The position numbers and the translations under genes are program-made. The notes under the pieces were generated by a model that searched no databases, was not told the origin of the DNA, and was given only the letters and a program-made list of their open reading frames with translations. Shown here one piece after another: positions 29,372 to 39,438 of a stretch of 64,000 nucleotides of DNA (the stretch's first letter is position 1; every line of letters starts with the position of its first letter). This DNA comes from Sphingomonadales bacterium (GTDB lineage: Bacteria > Bacteroidota > Bacteroidia > NS11-12g > UBA955): contig VHBA01000003.1 in assembly GCA_016872175.1 (NCBI GenBank), positions 1 to 64,000 of the forward strand. The letters run 5' to 3'.

Positions 29372-30995
29372 GGAAAGCTACCAATGGCATTTGACGGCCT
29401 CTGCCGAAAGCCTTTGAGGTTACTCGCAGGATGGGAGGTGACTGAAAACGTTTGTATTCTGCTCTGTTGACCATGTTTATGATTTTGTCTACCATGGCAG
29501 ATTCGTATCCTTGTGCCTTTATTTCATCCCGGCTGCGCCTTTCTTCCACATACCAGTGAAGGATTTCGTCCAGAATGGCATATTCAGGCAGGCTGTCGGT
29601 ATCTTTTTGCCCTGGCCTGAGTTCAGCAGAGGGCGCTTTTATGATAATAGCGGTTGGGATTATTTCAATTTCACGGTTGATATACTTAGCCAAAGCATAA
29701 ACCTTGGTTTTCCACACATCTCCAATGGGGCTGAGACCTCCGCACATGTCTCCGTACAGTGTGCTGTATCCTACAGACATTTCACTCTTGTTGCTTGTGT
29801 TAAGTAACAAATGACCCATTTTATTACTCATGGCCATGAGCAGGTTTGCCCTGATTCTGGCCTGCAGATTTTCCTCTGTAATATCCTGTGGCAACTTATC
29901 AAAGGCTGGCTGAAGCGTGTTCAGGTAGTTTGAAAATATGTCGCTGATGGGGATTACCCGAAATTCGTTTCCCAGATTAATACTGAGTTGTTTCGCATCA
30001 TTAACTGAACCTTCACTGCTATAGGGAGATGGCATCAGCAGGGCCATTACATTTTCAGGTCCCAGCGCTTTGCACGCCAATGCTTGCACCAATGCACTGT
30101 CTATACCGCCTGAAGATCCCAGAATTATTTTCTTAAAACCGGATTTTTTGGAGTAGTCTCTGATGCCATAAACAATAGCATCATGCATGAGCGCTGTTTC
30201 TTCTGGTTCCGAAAAATTTACCGGTACACCAAGAAAGTCGTTTTTGCCGAAAGTAATGTAATCGACCTTTTCTTCAAACAGTGGCAATTGTTTTACGGTT
30301 TTCCCTTCTGCATTGATTACCTGGCTGTCTCCGTCGAAAATCAGATCAGCATGCGCACCTACCTGATTTACATAAACAATGGGTAAGCCAAAACGCTCTA
30401 TGTTACCCGCAAATACTTTATCACGCATCCTTATTTTGCCAACGTTAAATGGAGATGCACTGGGATGGATGATAAGTTGTGCGCCCTCATTTTTTAGGTA
30501 TTGCAGCGGACTCTTTTCATAAAGAAATTCATTGTATACATCCCAGATATCTTCACAAATGGCGATGCCAATCTTTATCCCTTTGAATTCAAAAATCTGG
30601 CATTCATCGGCTGGTTCAAAATACCGGGATTCAGCAAATACATCATAGGTGGGGAGGAGTGTTTTTCTAACTACATGCTCTATGCGGCCATTTTGTAAAA
30701 AGCAGGAAACATTGAAGAGGCCGCGTCCTTTGTCGCGGTTGCGCATAACACCACCAACAATGGCGGCAATGCCCTGACAACTTTGGGCAATGGCGTCCAT
30801 ACTTTGCTCACATTTCTCTACAAACCATTCGTAATCCAGCAAGTCATCGGGCGGATAGCCGCAAACTGAAAGTTCGCTGAATACCACCAGGTCTGCTCCC
30901 TGCGATTTGGCCTCGGTAATGGCCTCATACATTTTAGTGGTGTTCAGCTCAAAATCACCAATGCGGTAATTCAGCTGTGCCAGGGCAATTTTCAC
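29364..30995 (-). CDS. nadE: Glutamine-dependent NAD+ synthase
   Basis: 543 aa; nitrilase domain (KIGIAICEDIWDV) plus synthetase SSGGIDSALVQALA, NTSNKSEMSVGYSTLYGDMCGGLSPIGDVWKT. Confidence 0.96.
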   Translation of the reverse strand: MKIALAQLNYRIGDFELNTTKMYEAITEAKSQGADLVVFSELSVCGYPPDDLLDYEWFVEKCEQSMDAIAQSCQGIAAIVGGVMRNRDKGRGLFNVSCFLQNGRIEHVVRKTLLPTYDVFAESRYFEPADECQIFEFKGIKIGIAICEDIWDVYNEFLYEKSPLQYLKNEGAQLIIHPSASPFNVGKIRMRDKVFAGNIERFGLPIVYVNQVGAHADLIFDGDSQVINAEGKTVKQLPLFEEKVDYITFGKNDFLGVPVNFSEPEETALMHDAIVYGIRDYSKKSGFKKIILGSSGGIDSALVQALACKALGPENVMALLMPSPYSSEGSVNDAKQLSINLGNEFRVIPISDIFSNYLNTLQPAFDKLPQDITEENLQARIRANLLMAMSNKMGHLLLNTSNKSEMSVGYSTLYGDMCGGLSPIGDVWKTKVYALAKYINREIEIIPTAIIIKAPSAELRPGQKDTDSLPEYAILDEILHWYVEERRSRDEIKAQGYESAMVDKIINMVNRAEYKRFQSPPILRVTSKAFGRGRQMPLVAFHG

Positions 30996-31004
30996 GCTTT
31001 ATAT

Positions 31005-31781
31005 TTAGAAAAAAACACCTAGCTGAATGCCCAGAAAATTGTTTCTTCCGTCAACCGCATCATCGGTAAACACATCGGAAAAAGCGTTGTCAAACCGCAG
31101 ACCTGCAGAAAACATGGTTTTACCACTGATTTTGGTTTCAATGCCTGCCCCGATAATCAAAGACATCCTGGCTTTGCGTATGTCATCCTGATATACTCCG
31201 TTTCCTGTGAAATTGCCTGCATCGCCCTTAAAATCATATTTGTCATTGGCATCCAGGTTAGGATTGTGTGACTGGGTTCCGTTACCGTAAATGCTGGGTG
31301 TGGAGGCTGTTTTGAGTTTTTGTTGCATCAAAAATGCAGGCGCCACACCAAACTGTCCCCAATACTTGAATTTACCTATTTCGTTGGTTTTAAGTTTTAA
31401 TGTTATGGGTACCTGAATGTATTGCAGGTTGTAATTAAAAGTTGTGTTTCTGTGAATGACGCCACTATTGTTAGGTTTGTCTGACCATAACGTATCATTG
31501 GTGTATATTTTACTGGGTGTAGAAGTAACAATAAACTCCGTGCTCAACCAATAATTGGGATTGTTGGCAATATTAATGTCTCCCATCAGTCCGTAGCTGA
31601 ATCCCAGGCCGAGTCCATTGTTTTCCATGGGGCCTTCCATCATGCGGGTCCAGGCAAAATTGGGACTTACCTTGAAACCTATGGCAACTTTGCGGTTGTC
31701 CTGTGCGTTAACCGTGTGAATAAATGTGATGCCGGAGAGAAGGGCACACAAGCATAATCTGGCTTTAATTTGCATATTCAT
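31005..31781 (-). CDS. PorT-family-like outer-membrane beta-barrel protein
   Basis: Signal peptide MQIKARLCLCALLSGITFIHTVNAQ; barrel-like strands; start ambiguous (31775, 31781 or 31796). Confidence 0.7.
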   Translation of the reverse strand: MNMQIKARLCLCALLSGITFIHTVNAQDNRKVAIGFKVSPNFAWTRMMEGPMENNGLGLGFSYGLMGDINIANNPNYWLSTEFIVTSTPSKIYTNDTLWSDKPNNSGVIHRNTTFNYNLQYIQVPITLKLKTNEIGKFKYWGQFGVAPAFLMQQKLKTASTPSIYGNGTQSHNPNLDANDKYDFKGDAGNFTGNGVYQDDIRKARMSLIIGAGIETKISGKTMFSAGLRFDNAFSDVFTDDAVDGRNNFLGIQLGVFF

Positions 31782-31790
31782 ATTCCTTTT

Positions 31791-32825
31791 ATGCAAAAAA
31801 ACACAATTTTGAGGAATTGCCTGTTATGTTTTTCAGCAATTATCACATTGTTTTCCGGATGCCATTCTGAAAAGCATGTAAAACTGCAAACATCCAATCT
31901 AACCGAGGCAATTGAAATGGCCGCAGATGGCGGAATCACGCCACTTGATGTAAATGGATTAAAGCAAAAGTTCAACAAGAAATTTGATCGCTGGTGTGTG
32001 GATATTATGGGCGTTCCGCCGCAGTATATGGGTAACGATTCCATCTTGTCGGTATTCCTGACCAGATTTATGGAGTTGAACAAACCGGTGCTAACTTCAG
32101 TGAAAATGCACTACGTCCGTTACCCTGATTTGAATGGGGATATCGAAAATTGTGTTTCCAAACTGAAGAAAGAACTTCCGGATGCAGGTGAATTTGAGGT
32201 TTTTGTGTATTTCAGCCAGTTTAGCCTAACCAATACATTCACCGATACAGTTTCAGGCAAACATGTATTGGGTTACAGCGCTGAAATGTTTATGGATGAT
32301 ACCTGTACATTGTATGACAAGATTGAGGGCATGCCTGCATGGATTAAAAGATATGCCAGAACCGAACAGATCGCGCCATATCTGGCCATTACCTATCTTA
32401 ATGGGCGCTACAATGAGTCGCATCCGCGAAAAACGATGTTGGATGAAATGATATTTCAGGGAAAACTGTGGTACAGTATGCTGCAGCTAACTCCGGATAT
32501 CGCTCCGGAAAGATTGCTTGGCTATACACCTCAGGAATGGAAGTTCCTGCAAAAAGAAGAATCCAATATCTGGAATTTTTATGTACAGGAAAAAACGCTG
32601 TTTTCCACGGATTTTAACCGTGGATACAAACGCTTTTTTGTGCAAGGTGAACGCACTACCGGTGCCGGTTTGCCCGAGGATTGCCCGCCTCGCATTGGGA
32701 ATTTTACCGGCTTGAAAATTGTAGCAGCCTATGCCGATAAAACGGGTAAATCATTGAAACAGATCTGGGAAGAAACCATTGCGGGCAACATACTTAAAGA
32801 ATCAGGCTATAATCCGATACGATAA
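31791..32825 (+). CDS. GldB-like gliding-motility lipoprotein
   Basis: Lipoprotein signal (MQKNTILRNCLLCFSAIITLFSGC); C-terminal TGKSLKQIWEETIAGNILKESGYNP as in GldB; next to nadE. Confidence 0.7.
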   Translation: MQKNTILRNCLLCFSAIITLFSGCHSEKHVKLQTSNLTEAIEMAADGGITPLDVNGLKQKFNKKFDRWCVDIMGVPPQYMGNDSILSVFLTRFMELNKPVLTSVKMHYVRYPDLNGDIENCVSKLKKELPDAGEFEVFVYFSQFSLTNTFTDTVSGKHVLGYSAEMFMDDTCTLYDKIEGMPAWIKRYARTEQIAPYLAITYLNGRYNESHPRKTMLDEMIFQGKLWYSMLQLTPDIAPERLLGYTPQEWKFLQKEESNIWNFYVQEKTLFSTDFNRGYKRFFVQGERTTGAGLPEDCPPRIGNFTGLKIVAAYADKTGKSLKQIWEETIAGNILKESGYNPIR

Positions 32826-33253
32826 TGACCAATTTTAAAGAATATCTTCAGGAGAGATTGAAAAACAACCATTTTATCAATCACATAGGATTGGTGCTGG
32901 ATGAGGTGGTAAAAGGCGAAGCAATACTTTCGCTGGATGTGAAAGAACATCATTTGCAGCAAAATGGATTTACACATGGTGGTGTTACCGCTACCCTATG
33001 CGATGTAGCAACCGGTATAGCTGCTTATACAGCCGTAGCTGAAGGGAAAAATGTGGTAACTGTTGATTTGAAAATATCCTATATAAACCCATCGGTAGCC
33101 CGCAAAGTTATAGCAGTAGGCAGGGTAGTGAAATCAGGTAATTTTCTTGTTTTTTGCGAAGGCGAAGTTTTTGATTTGCTGGACGGTGGAACTAAGAAAA
33201 TGGTTGCCACATGCACCAGTATTATGGCAACTGTGGATATACCGGTTCAATAA
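32825..33253 (+). CDS. PaaI-type hotdog thioesterase
   Basis: 142 aa; LQQNGFTHGGVTATLCDVATGIAAYTAV, VTVDLKISYINPSVARKVIAVGRVVKSG. Confidence 0.88.
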   Translation: MTNFKEYLQERLKNNHFINHIGLVLDEVVKGEAILSLDVKEHHLQQNGFTHGGVTATLCDVATGIAAYTAVAEGKNVVTVDLKISYINPSVARKVIAVGRVVKSGNFLVFCEGEVFDLLDGGTKKMVATCTSIMATVDIPVQ

Positions 33254-33284
33254 GTTTAAATAAGATAGTATCTTTGGTGGGTTC

Positions 33285-35786
33285 GTGGAAAAGATAAAAC
33301 GCATTTTTCTCCTTTGCCTGCTAGGCTTAAGCATACTATCCACAAGGGCACAGTTAAAAAGGCTCAGTGGAAAAATCTTTGCCGAAGAAACCAGAGAGCC
33401 ACTGGCTTTTGCCAACCTTTTCTTTCATGGTACCGAGTTTGGCTTTTATTCTGATTTTGAAGGCACCTTTAAATGGGGAGGCGATGTGTTTCCTTCTGAT
33501 ACTTTGCGGGTGGAATACATGGGATACAAAACCCGGCTGATTCCGCTGAACAACCTCTCTGCATCGGGACTAGAAATAGAAATGATAAGAAAAGTTTTTC
33601 AGACCGAAGAAGTTGTTATCAGGCTTAAAACAAATCCCGCTCTTAAGTGGATAGCCTTGGCTCAGGAAAACCGAAATAAAAATAATCCCGATAAACTGGA
33701 ACACTACCAGTGCGAAACCTTTACCAAAAATACGATTGCCGTAAACAATATTTCGGGAAAGCTCAGAAAAGGTAAGTTTTGGCAGGAGATAGGCCCTCTG
33801 TTTGATACCATTAGTTATTTGAATGGCAATAAAGAGAAGTCCATACTACCTGTTTTTATTTCTGAAGTTATCAGCGATTATTATTTCAATAAAAATCCTT
33901 ATCTAACCAAAGAATATATCAAGGCTTCCCGCTTGAAGGGTATTGGTGTGCAGGATGGTACATTTATATCCCAGGTACTGGGAAGCACCTTTGTGAATTA
34001 TAATTTCTACATGAATACGCTTGTGGTAATCGACAAGGGAATTGTTTCGCCCATTGCCGAGGCTGCCATGAATACGTATGATTATAAACTCGTTTACGTG
34101 GATAAATCGGGTCCCAGACGGGTATTCCAGATTTATTGTTCTCCAAGAATTGAAAAAGACCTTGCCTTTAAAGGTTTTTTATGGATAGAAGATACCACCG
34201 GCGCCTTGCTGAAATTGTCACTTGAGTTAAACAGCAGTTCTAATATCAACTACATAGAAAAACTTAGAATTACACAGGTGTATACCCCGACAGATTTGGG
34301 AGCCTACTTTTGTGTGAATACCCGTGCCGTGATTGATGCAGCCGAAATGAGCACGCAGGCCGCCGGGGTAGTGGCTACCAGCGTTGTCACTGCCAAGGAT
34401 ATCAAAACAAATATAAAACACGCCCCCAAATTTTTTGAAACACGCGTTACGATGGATCCGGATGCACTGAATAGGCCGGATTCATTCTGGGTACAAAACC
34501 GACATTTGCCCAATACTGCCATTGATGACAGGATTGCCCGTAAAATAGATACGCTGGTAAATCTGCCAAGAATCAGCACCTATGTGGATGTGGTGAATTT
34601 TTTGGTGGATGGATATAAAAACTTTGGGAAAATAGATTTTGGCCCTTATTACAGTCTCGTCAGCTTTAACCAACTTGAGGGGCCCCGCTTGAGGCTGGGA
34701 TTTCGCACCACGCCGATGTACAGCAAAGATTGGATTATTGAGGGTTTTGGTGCTTATGGTTTCTGGGATGAGCAATGGAAATACTCATTAAAAGTTGAGC
34801 GCATACTAAACCGAAAGCGCTGGACAAAACTCGGAGGTGTGTACCGAAGGGATGTGGAACAGATTGGAATTTCTGACAATGAAGATTACAGCAGTGGACT
34901 GTTTACAGCCTTCAACCTGTTGGGCAGCAATAACCTGAATATGAACCGGGACGCGCGTATTATGTTTGGTACCGATCTGCGCAACGGACTCAGGCTGTCA
35001 ATAAGCCTTGGCAACCGGGCCTATCTTTTTCAAAAGGTAGGCAACTTCAATTTTGCATGGTATCCCAGGTTTCCGGATACATCTTCTTATGCCAATGAGT
35101 TTTACAATACCACTACCAACGTAACACTTCGGTATTCTCCCAAGTATTATTACCTGCAGAATGATAATCGTCGTGTAACCTTTACCGGTATTGGTCCTGA
35201 GTATTATGGCACATGGATTCAGGGATATAAAAACATTTTAGGCAGCCAGTTCAGTTATACCCGACTGGTTGCAGGTTTGAATTATAATAAAGTATGGGGC
35301 GCAATGGGGCGAACAGCTTTCAATTTTGAAGCTTCACGGGTTTTTGGCAACCTTCCATATCCTTTACTTACAGTGTATATAGGCAACCAGAGTTTCGTAT
35401 ACAACTCCGGCGCGTATAATCAAATGCGAATTTTCGAATTTATTACTGACAGAAGTATCTCAGCTGCTGCAGAGCATCATTTGAACGGATTGTTTTTCAA
35501 TCGTATTCCATTGCTGAATAAATTAAAATGGCGTGAAGTTTTGGGGACCAAGGCTATCTATGGTTCTCTGGCACAGGAAAACTTCAGTATCATCCCGAAA
35601 TTCACCACAGAGGGGGCCGTTTCGCAGTTTAAAACCTTTACGGATTTGCCCTACTGGGAGTGCAGTGTAGGCATAGAAAACATCTTTAAAATTTTGAGGG
35701 CTGACGCCATTTGGCGACTGACCTACAGGGAACCTGCCAATGTGCGCAATTTTGGTGTAAAAGTGAGTGTGGGGCTTGCTTTTTAA
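33285..35786 (+). CDS. DUF5686/carboxypeptidase-like regulatory domain outer-membrane protein
   Basis: 833 aa, GTG start; N-terminal CarbopepD-like domain (LSGKIFAEETREPLAFANLFFHGTEFGFYSDFEGTF), C-terminal barrel. Confidence 0.8.
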   Translation: MEKIKRIFLLCLLGLSILSTRAQLKRLSGKIFAEETREPLAFANLFFHGTEFGFYSDFEGTFKWGGDVFPSDTLRVEYMGYKTRLIPLNNLSASGLEIEMIRKVFQTEEVVIRLKTNPALKWIALAQENRNKNNPDKLEHYQCETFTKNTIAVNNISGKLRKGKFWQEIGPLFDTISYLNGNKEKSILPVFISEVISDYYFNKNPYLTKEYIKASRLKGIGVQDGTFISQVLGSTFVNYNFYMNTLVVIDKGIVSPIAEAAMNTYDYKLVYVDKSGPRRVFQIYCSPRIEKDLAFKGFLWIEDTTGALLKLSLELNSSSNINYIEKLRITQVYTPTDLGAYFCVNTRAVIDAAEMSTQAAGVVATSVVTAKDIKTNIKHAPKFFETRVTMDPDALNRPDSFWVQNRHLPNTAIDDRIARKIDTLVNLPRISTYVDVVNFLVDGYKNFGKIDFGPYYSLVSFNQLEGPRLRLGFRTTPMYSKDWIIEGFGAYGFWDEQWKYSLKVERILNRKRWTKLGGVYRRDVEQIGISDNEDYSSGLFTAFNLLGSNNLNMNRDARIMFGTDLRNGLRLSISLGNRAYLFQKVGNFNFAWYPRFPDTSSYANEFYNTTTNVTLRYSPKYYYLQNDNRRVTFTGIGPEYYGTWIQGYKNILGSQFSYTRLVAGLNYNKVWGAMGRTAFNFEASRVFGNLPYPLLTVYIGNQSFVYNSGAYNQMRIFEFITDRSISAAAEHHLNGLFFNRIPLLNKLKWREVLGTKAIYGSLAQENFSIIPKFTTEGAVSQFKTFTDLPYWECSVGIENIFKILRADAIWRLTYREPANVRNFGVKVSVGLAF

Positions 35787-35787
35787 C

Positions 35788-36486
35788 TTACTTTTCCGTA
35801 AATTTATATCCAACACCGCGCATACTGTGAAAGTAGATGGGTTTCTTTACGTCTTTTTCAAAGTACTTTCTGAAAGCAAGAATGAAGTTATCGATGGTGC
35901 GTGTGCTCGGATACACGTTGTATCCCCATACAGTTTGCAGTATTCGCTCCCTGCTCACTACCTGACCTCGGTTTTCAATAAGTAGTTTCAACAACAAACT
36001 TTCTTTTTTGGTTAAAATGAATGTGCCTTCGTTACCACTTGCTTCAAAACTGTCAAAATTCACATAATTATTACCAAAATTATATTCATGCAAGGCGACA
36101 TCATTTTCTGACGAAACTTTACTTCTGCTTAACAGTTTTTGCACACGCAAAAGCAATTCTTCGAGATTAAAGGGTTTTGTCAGGTAATCATCACCGCCTT
36201 TTTTAAGACCTAGAATCCGGTCCTGCGTATTGTTGCGGGCAGAAAGGAATAGAATCGGGATTTCACTATTTGTAAGCCTAATATTTTCTGTGACCGTAAT
36301 ACCATCTACATGGGGTAACATCACGTCCATAATAACCAGATCAAAACTTTCCTCCTTCATTCTTTGCAGGGCCTGTAAGCCGTCTCTTACGGCTATTACC
36401 TTGTATCCTTCCGATTCGAGGTTTAACTTCACCAGATCGGCAATGTCTGCCTCATCTTCTACCAATAGTAATCTGTTTGTTTTCAT
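35788..36486 (-). CDS. OmpR-family response regulator
   Basis: 232 aa; receiver (LLVEDEADIADLVKLNLESEGY, DLVIMDVMLPHVDG) and winged-helix C-terminus. Confidence 0.95.
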   Translation of the reverse strand: MKTNRLLLVEDEADIADLVKLNLESEGYKVIAVRDGLQALQRMKEESFDLVIMDVMLPHVDGITVTENIRLTNSEIPILFLSARNNTQDRILGLKKGGDDYLTKPFNLEELLLRVQKLLSRSKVSSENDVALHEYNFGNNYVNFDSFEASGNEGTFILTKKESLLLKLLIENRGQVVSRERILQTVWGYNVYPSTRTIDNFILAFRKYFEKDVKKPIYFHSMRGVGYKFTEK

Positions 36487-37661
36487 ACGTTTGCCCTTTC
36501 TTTGAATAACAAATTAAACGCAGTTCCGTTGGGTTGATTGTCTGAAATGGAAATTATGGCAGAATGCTGACGGAGTAATTTTTCGACCAAAAATAGTCCC
36601 AGTCCGGTACCTGAGCTACTTCTGGTTCTTTCGTCACCCATTCGGTAAAACATCTTGAATATGTTTTTTCTTTCCGATAATGGAATGCCAATGCCATTAT
36701 CAGAGACAGACATAGCCACCCTTCCTTTAAGAATGAAGGTTTGAATGTGTATTTTTTCCTCACCTTGTTTACTGTATTTCACAGCGTTTCCGATAAGATT
36801 GCTGAGGGCCATTTGCAAAAGCTCACGATCTCCCCGAATAAGAAGTTCAGGAACATACTGGGCACTAATAACTGCTGTTTCAGGCAATGAATCCTTAATT
36901 TCTGCAAGTGTGTCCTCAATAAGTTCTTCCAAAACCAAATCCTGAATAATAAACTTCATACGGTGACTGCTTTGTACTTTGGTTGCCATAAGTACGTTAT
37001 CTATGATACGAGAAAGCCTACTGACATTATTATCTGCCATTCGCAATAATTTATCCAAATCCTTTTGTTCAGTAGTTATTTTTCGTTGTGCGGTCTGTAT
37101 AGCAAGTTTGGTGCCGGCCACCGGTGTTTTTAGTTCATGTGTAATGGCAAGTAAAAAGTTGTTTTGCTGAGAATTCAATTTAAGAATCCGATCCAGATAT
37201 AAGTAAAGGGCCAGTGCAAGTATCAGCATAATAATCGTCATTACCACTCCTTCATAGATCCAGCTATCACGCTTTCTGAGGTATTTCTTGTTTTCGCTGG
37301 CAATTACAGATTTTTTAATGGTTACAGTAAATATTTTATCAAAAGATTTTCCGGGATAAAAACAAATATCATAGGGTGGGTATTTTTTCAGAAGAAAGTA
37401 TTTAAGTAATTGTGTATCAACAAACATGGTTTTTCCATGATATTCAAATTTCATAGAATCTTTACCGGTGAATTTTCCGGTGAACATATTATGTGATATT
37501 TCACCTGCCAGGTGCAGGCTATCCGATTTGTATAGCTGCAGACGCAGGTCTTTTTCAGTTTTACTGTAATTAACAAGACTCATAGCCCACCAAACAAAAG
37601 CGGCGGACATGTATAATATTACAAGAATAATGGAAAGTCTAAGTTTGTTTCTGGCGGTCAT
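36483..37661 (-). CDS. Sensor histidine kinase
   Basis: Two TMs; LAITHELKTPVAGTKLAIQTAQ H-box, NLIGNAVKYSKQG N-box, SDNGIGIP, GTGLGLFLVEKLL. Start at MTARNKLRLS (37661). Confidence 0.94.
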   Translation of the reverse strand: MTARNKLRLSIILVILYMSAAFVWWAMSLVNYSKTEKDLRLQLYKSDSLHLAGEISHNMFTGKFTGKDSMKFEYHGKTMFVDTQLLKYFLLKKYPPYDICFYPGKSFDKIFTVTIKKSVIASENKKYLRKRDSWIYEGVVMTIIMLILALALYLYLDRILKLNSQQNNFLLAITHELKTPVAGTKLAIQTAQRKITTEQKDLDKLLRMADNNVSRLSRIIDNVLMATKVQSSHRMKFIIQDLVLEELIEDTLAEIKDSLPETAVISAQYVPELLIRGDRELLQMALSNLIGNAVKYSKQGEEKIHIQTFILKGRVAMSVSDNGIGIPLSERKNIFKMFYRMGDERTRSSSGTGLGLFLVEKLLRQHSAIISISDNQPNGTAFNLLFKERANV

Positions 37662-37736
37662 ATAACTTGAAAGTGAATAACAAAAGTAGTTAGTATGCCG
37701 GTAAATAGATTTATTTGTGTTTGTTTTTACTGAAAA

Positions 37737-39128
37737 ATGAACCTTACAGAATCTTTTGTGAAAAACCTGATTGGTATAGCAGGCGCTGAAAATGTGCTTT
37801 TGGACACCATGAAATTGCAAGCCTATGGCCGTGATTATACCGAGGATCTCCAATATCAGCCATCATGCGCGGTAATGCCCGATTCCGCTGAGGCAGTTGC
37901 TGCAGTACTTAAAATTTGTAACGAACAAAAAATACCTGTTTATACCCGCGGAGCCGGAACAGGTCTTAGTGGTGGCAGTTTGCCCGTAAATGGCGGGGTA
38001 GTGTTGAGTACCGAAAAACTCAACAAAATATTGCATATCGATACAAAAAACTTTCAGGCCACTGTTCAGCCCGGGGTTATTAATGAGGTTTTCGCTCAGG
38101 CGGTGGCCGGAAAAGGGCTATACTATCCGCCGGATCCGGCCAGCAAAGGCAGTTGTTACTTAGGAGGAAATATTGCGCATGGGAGCGGTGGTCCACGCGC
38201 TGTGAAATATGGAACAACCCGCGATTACGTTATTAATTTACAGATAGCCTTGCCCAATGGTGAACTGATATGGACGGGCGCCAACACAGTGAAAAATTCT
38301 ACCGGTTTTAACCTTACCCAACTCATGGTAGGCAGTGAAGGATTACTTGGCATAGTCACCTGCATTGTATTCAGGCTCATAGCACGTCCTACACAGCAAT
38401 TGCTTTTACTGGTTCCGTTCAAAACTGCACGGGAAGCTGCGGGGGCGGTAAATGAAGTCTTGTTATGTGGAATCACACCATCTGCACTTGAACTTATGGA
38501 AACTTCGGGTATACAGATAAGTGCAGAAGCTACCCGCACACCATTTCCATTTTACGCTGCTGCGGCTTTTTATATGCTTATTGAATTGGATGGTGATAAT
38601 CTTGAAATGCTTATGCAGCAAGCTGAAACGCTTTATCCTGTAGTTGAGAAATGCGGTGGTTTGGATGTTTTGATTGCCGATTCATCAGATTTGAAAGAAC
38701 AATGGTGGAAGGTAAGACGGGGTATTGGAGAAACCATAAAACAAGTATCTGTTTACAAGGAAGAGGATACCGTAGTTCCCCGTGCTGCCTTGCCCGATCT
38801 GCTGGTGTCAGTGAAAGAAATCGGAAACCGCTATGGTTTTCAAAGCGTATGTTACGGGCATGCCGGCGATGGAAACCTGCACGTGAATATACTCAAGAAT
38901 AATCTTTCAGATCAAGTTTGGGATAACGAAATTCCCAAAGCAATTCGGGAAATATTTGCGGTTTGCCGCGATTTGGGCGGAACCATAAGTGGTGAACATG
39001 GGGTTGGTTTGGTGCAGAAACCCTATCTGGATGTTGTTTTTAACCAAGAACATTTTAGGCTTATGAAAGGAATAAAAGCTGTCTTCGACCCAAATAACAT
39101 TATGAATCCCGGCAAGTGGCTGGATTAA
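37737..39128 (+). CDS. FAD-linked oxidase (GlcD-like)
   Basis: 463 aa; VYTRGAGTGLSGGSLPVNGGVVLSTEKLNKI; YGHAGDGNLHVNIL; SGEHGVGLVQKPYL; FDPNNIMNPGKWL. Confidence 0.94.
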   Translation: MNLTESFVKNLIGIAGAENVLLDTMKLQAYGRDYTEDLQYQPSCAVMPDSAEAVAAVLKICNEQKIPVYTRGAGTGLSGGSLPVNGGVVLSTEKLNKILHIDTKNFQATVQPGVINEVFAQAVAGKGLYYPPDPASKGSCYLGGNIAHGSGGPRAVKYGTTRDYVINLQIALPNGELIWTGANTVKNSTGFNLTQLMVGSEGLLGIVTCIVFRLIARPTQQLLLLVPFKTAREAAGAVNEVLLCGITPSALELMETSGIQISAEATRTPFPFYAAAAFYMLIELDGDNLEMLMQQAETLYPVVEKCGGLDVLIADSSDLKEQWWKVRRGIGETIKQVSVYKEEDTVVPRAALPDLLVSVKEIGNRYGFQSVCYGHAGDGNLHVNILKNNLSDQVWDNEIPKAIREIFAVCRDLGGTISGEHGVGLVQKPYLDVVFNQEHFRLMKGIKAVFDPNNIMNPGKWLD

Positions 39129-39132
39129 TCAA

Positions 39133-39438
39133 TCAATCATTGGAAAGATCCTTCCACAGCATATTTGTGCTCCATGCTTCAGGCTTTCCACCAAACAATA
39201 CTTTTGTTTTTGCCCATGTTGTTTCAAACAAAGTAGAATGGCGATAGGCCTGTAATGCCTCATCGTCTTTCCATAAACTATAAGTAAAAAATACAGATTC
39301 GTCATCACTGCTTTGCAATAATTGCAAACCCATATTGCCAGGGAATGATCTGATATGATTTGCTGATTCATGAAAAACCGCCTTGAAATCATCAATGGTC
39401 TCTGGTTTAAAAGTCATTTTTACTATTCTGAATATCAT
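39133..39438 (-). CDS. Antibiotic biosynthesis monooxygenase-like (ABM) small protein
   Basis: 101 aa; IVKMTFKPETIDDFKAVFHESANHIRSFPGNMGLQLLQSSDDESVFFTYSLWKDDEALQAYR. Confidence 0.82.
   Translation of the reverse strand: MIFRIVKMTFKPETIDDFKAVFHESANHIRSFPGNMGLQLLQSSDDESVFFTYSLWKDDEALQAYRHSTLFETTWAKTKVLFGGKPEAWSTNMLWKDLSND

Noticed and set aside
36483-37853. Histidine kinase start at 37853 (ORF track)
   Set aside because: It would overlap the divergent GlcD-like gene by over 100 nt and adds an implausible Cys/His-rich N-terminus; MTARNKLRLS at 37661 is the sensible start.
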